Of a stretch of 64,000 nt of DNA, positions 58,171 through 64,000 are shown one piece after another. A program made the position numbers and the translations under genes. Below the pieces are notes generated by a model that had not been told where the DNA came from, did no database searches, and saw only the letters and a program-made list of their open reading frames with translations. Each line of letters starts with the position of its first letter. Positions within the stretch are counted from its first letter, which is position 1. Source of the DNA: Rallus limicola (Eukaryota; Chordata; Aves; Gruiformes; Rallidae); the NCBI GenBank assembly GCA_022605955.1, contig JAKCOZ010000007.1, positions 31,226,991 through 31,290,990 on the forward strand, given 5' to 3'.

Positions 58171-61100
58171 TGCTTGACTGCTTATTAACCAAATATTGTG
58201 TACCAATCCATCCCAGCACTTTGAGGTTCTGGCTGTCTCCTGTTGATTTGTCTGTACTCCTGATGACTCTAGTCCTTGTGCTTTTGCTAGGAGTATGTCT
58301 TGTGGTGAGGCACCCTGGTTAGATTTTCTTCTGTAAAGAAATTTATTTTCTCTTTTTACGGTGTTATACATCACTCTTCACTTTACAAGCAGGATGCAGA
58401 CCCCTGTGAAGATGAGATGGGCATCTCAGGAGGCCCTCAAAATCAGAAGTGTTTGCAAACCCATAAATCACCCTGGAGCTCTGAGTTTTGCTTTACACAT
58501 ACATGTGCACACACACATGCTCACAGTTCCTTCTTCCTTCTAAGTCTTTCTTTGTTCCCCACCATTTCTCAGTGGATGCAGTATATCTGTTCAGTTCCTA
58601 CCCAGGGTCTCCCCTTCCACTAAATCCCTGGAAGTCATTTTTTCTCAACCTTTGGGAACCTCATGAAAAGTGGCTCCTTCCTTTGTTTTTCTTAGTAGAG
58701 TTAGTGGGGTTTTTTTAATGTTCACAACAAAAGGCAAGAGTGTATGGCAACAAAATAGAAATCAAGAAAAGGCAGCATCCCCCATTTAAATACTCATCTT
58801 TTACTGCCATTGCATAACAAAGTCAGCATGCTTATATTCAACTCTAGTTTAAACCCATTTTCCTAAACTTGGCTCTTCCACATCTACATTACCTATAAAG
58901 TTGCAATGACCTCCCAAGTTCCCCAAAAGAAAGTCATACACCTCGTGGTTTCTTTCCACATGGTGTGCATTACTCAGACACAGAGAAAATGAAGCTTATC
59001 ACAACCCCATCACCTAGGAGATATATTGAGCTTGTCTCTTCCCAAATAACAGAGGTGCTGGAGCCAGAGCTAGAGATTGACTGATAGCAGACAAGAGTAT
59101 GAATAGAAGTCTGTCATGTCCAAAAGGAAGCAAATACTTTTTATTTCTCATAGTGCAATTGCTTGAGGTGCATGAGGAAACCAGCAAGAAAAACAAACTT
59201 GAAGAAAACACTTTTTACCTGTTGCACAAACGCAGTGTGGGATTCCTTCCAAAGAGCATTGCAGAGCCTAAAAGCATTAACTAGCTCCTCAAAAGAAAAC
59301 CCTTCAAACCTCCTAGAACTAACTAAAAACCATCCTTGCTTGGATGTGGGAAGCCCTGATGTACTGGCCATCAGAAATGGGGTGGATAAACTGTGGAAAG
59401 AATCACATAAAAGCAGTCAGGGACTTAGTTTTCTCTGGTGCAGCAGCTGCTTCTGTCATCAAAGGGTGGTGGCAGATACAAGCTCTACATTATTTTAAAT
59501 CCTTTCACTGCTGGGGAAAACCCAAAATTTTAAACTCAAGTTTTGGTTGGTATGTGAAGGTAGGGTTTCAGTGACTTAGCTTTTAAGTCTTTTAACAGAA
59601 TATATTCTACATAGGTAATTAAATCCCTAAAGAACAAATAATAGTAATCTTCAATGGAACAATTTATTATATATCAACATCATCATAAGAAGTTTGTTCA
59701 TACATGTGTATGCTTTTCTTACAAAGTTTTAAAAAACAAAATGTTCATTTTCTTAGTTATTTTTAATAAAAGAATAATAGCTAATATTTTACTGTATTTA
59801 TTAAACAAATATAAAGACCTCTGAGGTGGAAAAAAATAGCATTAACAACAACAAAAAGCCTGTGAAATTTTTTATCAGGAATCTCTTTCCTCCTGATTGT
59901 ATTTCTTCATCAATAAAAGTTTTCACACTGTCTAACGTACTGTAATTCTTGTCTTCATTTTCATCCTTTGTTTTGTTTAGTTATCATGTGCTTCTCATTT
60001 TCAGAAATATGATTAATGAGGGAAAAGTATTCTTTTCATAGTGCAGCATACATTATTTGAACCACAAAAATATAAAAATATCGCTGACCAAGATCTCAGA
60101 CAGATTCTATAGCTAATCAGCCTCTCCCTGCTCTGGAGGTGGGCCCAAACCAAAATCACAGCTCCAGACAATATGAGACTTTTGGAAACTTGCAATGCAG
60201 AGTAAAACATCAGGATTTAAACTCATTTCTAATTATAACAACCTGGATTCATAATGCAAATGCAGTGTCTATCCTCCATCTATGCATGAGGAGTCAATGG
60301 CAAAGCTCTCACTGCTGCCAGCAGGAGCCAGAATCTTTTTCAGAGTGGAATCAACAGAAATAATTGGCAAAAAAAAAAATTCAAATACCAAAGTTAATCA
60401 GTGATAGTTTTTAAGCAAAAGGCAAAATTTTCTGTGCATATTTTTGTTTAAAAACTGTTCTCATTTAAAAACAAAACGAAAGATGTGAATGCTTCCACCA
60501 GTCTTACCTCTCACCACACTGGAGGAAAAAAACAAAGTCATTGCAAATCATTTGTTTTCTTGCAAACCAAGAGATTTTTCATAGTCAGTCCTATACTTCT
60601 TAGCTAACAAACCGTATCAATGTCAAAAACCTGCAGCTTCCTTCTGTCTCAATAACCTTTTCCTTCTATATTTTGATTTCTACATGAGGCTTGTTTCATT
60701 TCTTTTGAGCTCTTGAAGATCCCTTGGCATTTGCTATCACCATGGTTCAGTATAGACAAATAAAATACATGGCTGAAGAAAGAGCAAAAAGTCTTCTGTG
60801 CTCTGACAAGGCCTCAGATGCACTTTGTTAACTCTTGGTGCTCACATTTATTTCAGTACATATCCCAGTGTCTGAGACATGAGTCAATCATCCCATTGAA
60901 TACTCATTCACTTTCCTGGCTTCTCAGTCTTTACGTTATCCCCAAAATAAGAACTTAGCCATTCTTCTGAAAAGCCCACAGTGTATATGGAAAATATACA
61001 TCATTTTCCAGTATAAAAATGTCCCAGCACACAAGCCAAGAAATGTACATCTTGAAGGATTAAATCTGTTTTGGCAGTCACTGTAAATGCAAAGGAATTC

Positions 61101-62164
61101 CACAAAATATATAACCACAGTGCAGTTTAACAAGCTGCCCCCTCCCTTCAGTTCGGACTGTGTGATCCTTTCAGGAGGGATAAATGACTTGCAAAAAGTC
61201 TTTAAAAAAATTAAGATTGTTCATAAACCTAGTGATAAGCATTGCATTGCTAACTCAAGGGTACCCAAGAGCACGTGTGCCTTCTCACACTTCCAAAGGT
61301 ACAACCTTTCTAAAGTGACTGAACTGTTCCTTTCCAGCAGCAAATGCACTGCATGGGAAGAAAAGGCCTAGATCCATGAACACTGACTACATAGCTGGCT
61401 GCTTGACACAGGGTTGGAAGGTTTCTAGACTATCGATAGGTTTTTGTACTTCAGTTATGAAAGTCTTCATGAAACTGCATTGATTTTGCTAACAGTTTTC
61501 ACATTCTAGATGCTGGGGACAAGGAGAACATATCTTACCTGAAGCTCACATTTATTAATTCTGTAAAAACTGCAGAAGAGGAGGCCATGCCCACAAACAC
61601 CACATCAAAAGTCGGTAGAATTAAGTATAATCATAATGACATTTTACAGTATAGCAGAGCTTTACGATCTTGAGTAGGGAAATAACATCATCCCATTGGG
61701 GAAGCCAAAGTGCCTTAAAGGTGTTGCATGTCCTGACACCCATGATTTAAAACTCACCTCCTGCAAACCCACCATGCATCCAGTGTTACTTAGTAAATGT
61801 GCTGGGATAGCTCAAAATCAAGGACACTGTAAGTGACAGAAGAAAAAGAGTTAATGCTGATCAGACCAAATTAATGGTCTATAGGGAAAATCCATTTTAA
61901 CATGTGCTATTGGAATAGGCAGTCATGTCAACAGTGGATTTGTGGAAAATGTTAAAGACAGTTTTAAAAATTATTTGCTAAGTATTGCAGCACAGGGTTT
62001 TCCAGCTAAATTCAAGATAAAATTTTTTGGCCAAAACAATTGTAAAAATGTCTCAATAATTATAGAAGATTGTTTCAGCATTTTCTAATTAGCATTTTTT
62101 AACTCTTCACTGTGGAATACCATTTTAATTCCAGCAATAGCCTAAAATTTTCCCACAGGTTTTT

Positions 62165-62188
62165 GAAAAAAAGAAAGAAAGAAAAAAA
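62165..62188. repeat. (GAAA)n short repeat
   Basis: A GAAA-type run inside an A-rich stretch. Confidence 0.8.
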
Positions 62189-62817
62189 CAGGAGCATTTG
62201 CCATACTCCATGCATTTCTTTTTTTTTTTTTAATTAAAAGGATGTGGGCACAGCAATGCAAACAGAAAAATAAGTTATTTTCAGAATCTCTTGTCAAAAT
62301 TCATTCATTCATACCTTTCAGTCAATAACAAGACTGTCCCGTAAGGATTTCTTTTAGCCAGACTCCAATGTCAATGTCTAACCAGAATTAATTTTAATTG
62401 GGATAACTCATTACTTAGCATTATAGAGTCAGGAAATATTATTTAAAAGAAAAATATTTATAAATTAAAATATTGAGCACCTCTGGTATTTGAAAGCATT
62501 GATAGACCCATCTACTCATTTTAGCAAATACTACTACTATATAAGCTTAATCAATACAGTTTAGAAATACTGTGCTCCTTCCAGGTGTACCACACAGGAA
62601 GAAGATAACCAAAGCACTTCAGTCATTGCTTAAAATTAAAAGGAAAAGGAGAAACCCTGCAAATACAAGCAATTGTAAGCTTTCAAGTTGAAAGCACAGC
62701 TTCTGTTCTGGTGCCTGCATCGTTTGCTTTTAGATTTTTCAAAGGTCAGTATCAACTCAGGCAGGATGCAATTGTTTTAAAAACTTTGCATACTGCAGTT
62801 CTGGCAGGACTAAAGAT

Positions 62818-62867
62818 GGTTGACTACTTTAATTTGTTAATTGGTTGATTACTATAATTTGTTAATC
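62818..62867. repeat. 25-bp tandem duplication, two copies
   Basis: Copy one (62818-62842) and copy two (62843-62867) are directly adjacent and agree at 22 of 25 positions. Each contains TAATTTGTTAAT. The match to HNF1- or homeodomain-type half-sites (GTTAAT) is noted without proof of function. Confidence 0.9.
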
Positions 62868-64000
62868 TGTTTTCAAAAGCACTAACAGACAGCAAAAACT
62901 TCTAATTCAATTTAGAATTCAGATTACCTGAGTTTTAATCATTAATTTTGAATCATGTCAATCAACGATTTTCCCAGGATGATGTGGATTGCTCAGTTTA
63001 AATCAAGGGACTTGCTCATTGTAACCAGACACTCCTGTGTGGTACTTTCATGATGAGATCTTGTCAAGTTTTGGGAAAAATTCTGATATGATTTTTCTGT
63101 GGGGAACACACAAGAAAAATACTATTTGAGCAAGAAAGACAAATGGTTGAAGGAAATCATCGAAATACTACAGAAATGGCACCTTTTGGCTGACCTTCCC
63201 TATGTAACCTCACTGCAACATCTCCAAAAAGACAAAAACTACACAGGGTAGAATATGTCCTTGCCAGGATCCCTGCACAGGGATGAAGTGGCATCTTATG
63301 TTCCTCAGCAGTCTTTCTGGACACCTGAACTTGTGGTGGAAAAGTACAGACAGGGCAATGATTTTGGTGCACACCTATCAGCCCTCTATCTTGTCACCAC
63401 TGGGACCTCAAAGGTGGACAGATAACCCTGGGTTTCAGCTCTCCTTTCAGGAAACATTTTTTCAATAAATCTTTTGCACCCATTAGTAAGAAAACCTGTT
63501 CTTCTGCATCATGTGGGTTACCCTCTAGGGGCAATGTGAGGGTAAATCTACTCCACAGCCCTGTCTTCTCTCTTTTTTTCACTCTTTTTTACCCAGGTCT
63601 TGCTTGTTGCTCCCGTTGGGGTTCCTGGCCCTGAGATGACTCATTGCTCCCATCTGTGATTTTGTGCAGCAGCTCTGGAGGTATGGAGGTTATCCAAAGG
63701 TTATCTGTGGGTGCAGGTTATTTGATGACTTCTGTTCAAGCATAGTCCCTTTAGAAGAGGGTGGATTATCTGAGGGCTGGGTCATCTGCAGTGTCTGATT
63801 CACACCCTGGTGAAGTCAAGGAGCTTTGATTTCCTATCTGACAGCAGCAGCTGTCCAAAATACTTTTAGCTACCTCCCTGTTAGTTCAGTTATTAGTTCA
63901 TACCAATGCTGAGTCTTTGTTGCTTCTATAGTGACTGTCTCCAGGTCACTATAGACCTAAACAGGAGAGAGATAAATTAAAGCCATGGGTGTACAAGGGA

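Larger units (their letters stand above)
57891..64000. other. Unique AT-rich sequence to window end
   Basis: No gene or transposable element recognised. 59.6-62.6 kb is notably AT-rich with TAATTA-type homeodomain words. A 25-bp tandem duplication lies at 62818-62867, and simple repeats at 58148-58170, 62165-62188 and 62219-62231. Confidence 0.4.

Noticed and set aside
1..64000. CRISPR arrays, bacterial operons, tRNA or rRNA genes
   Set aside because: No regularly spaced repeats, ribosome binding sites or RNA-gene signatures were seen. The sequence is vertebrate nuclear DNA.

Overview
The window looks like nuclear DNA from a bird. The strongest evidence is a set of CR1 non-LTR retrotransposon pieces with the avian 3' ends (a GGTTGGA...GGTCCCTTCCAACC block followed by ATTCTATGATTC). 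There are also four copies of a common avian endogenous-retrovirus LTR type, flanked by 5-bp target duplications where the insertion is complete. Base composition is moderately AT-rich, CpG is depleted outside a few short clusters, and mammalian Alu/B1/L1-type repeats are absent. I cannot name the species. The LTR group is of the type known from zebra finch and other neoavian birds, but that is recalled rather than checked.

I could not recognise any protein-coding exon, tRNA, rRNA or CRISPR array. The open reading frames are short (the longest is 183 codons). They lack family motifs or lie inside, or antisense to, decayed CR1 copies. The window is best read as intergenic or intronic sequence.

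Layout. 1-4.9 kb: unique sequence. 4.9-10.9 kb: a cluster of three same-strand ERV LTRs. Two are solo LTRs (4911-5487 and 10268-10851, the latter with a perfect GAAGC duplication). The middle one (8889-9435) is the 3' LTR of a 5'-truncated, inactivated provirus whose remaining pol-derived segment starts near 7925. 10.9-23.3 kb: mostly unique, with a GC-rich patch near 15 kb carrying a CTCF-like site, a CT microsatellite at 17.1 kb and a CpG cluster at 22.7 kb. 23.3-30.3 kb: six CR1 pieces, with a compact CpG-rich promoter-like cluster at 28.23-28.28 kb between them (E-box, TCTCGCGAGA element and RFX X-box-like site). 30.3-46.2 kb: largely unique, with two old CR1-like relics (33.7 and 38.6 kb). 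46.24-46.83 kb: a well-preserved minus-strand solo LTR with a perfect CTGAG duplication and intact CpGs, probably the youngest insertion here. 46.8-64 kb: unique sequence with an ancient L3/CR1-like 3' end (53.8 kb), a head-to-head CR1 pair (54.7 and 55.3-55.8 kb), a short CR1 tail (57.8 kb) and an AT-rich last 6 kb.

No new biological system is evident. The most useful leads are the 28.2 kb promoter-like cluster, which may mark an unrecognised first exon of a cilia-related or housekeeping transcript, and the young solo LTR, which could be polymorphic. Element boundaries for old repeats are approximate, because they come from recognition by eye and not from alignment.
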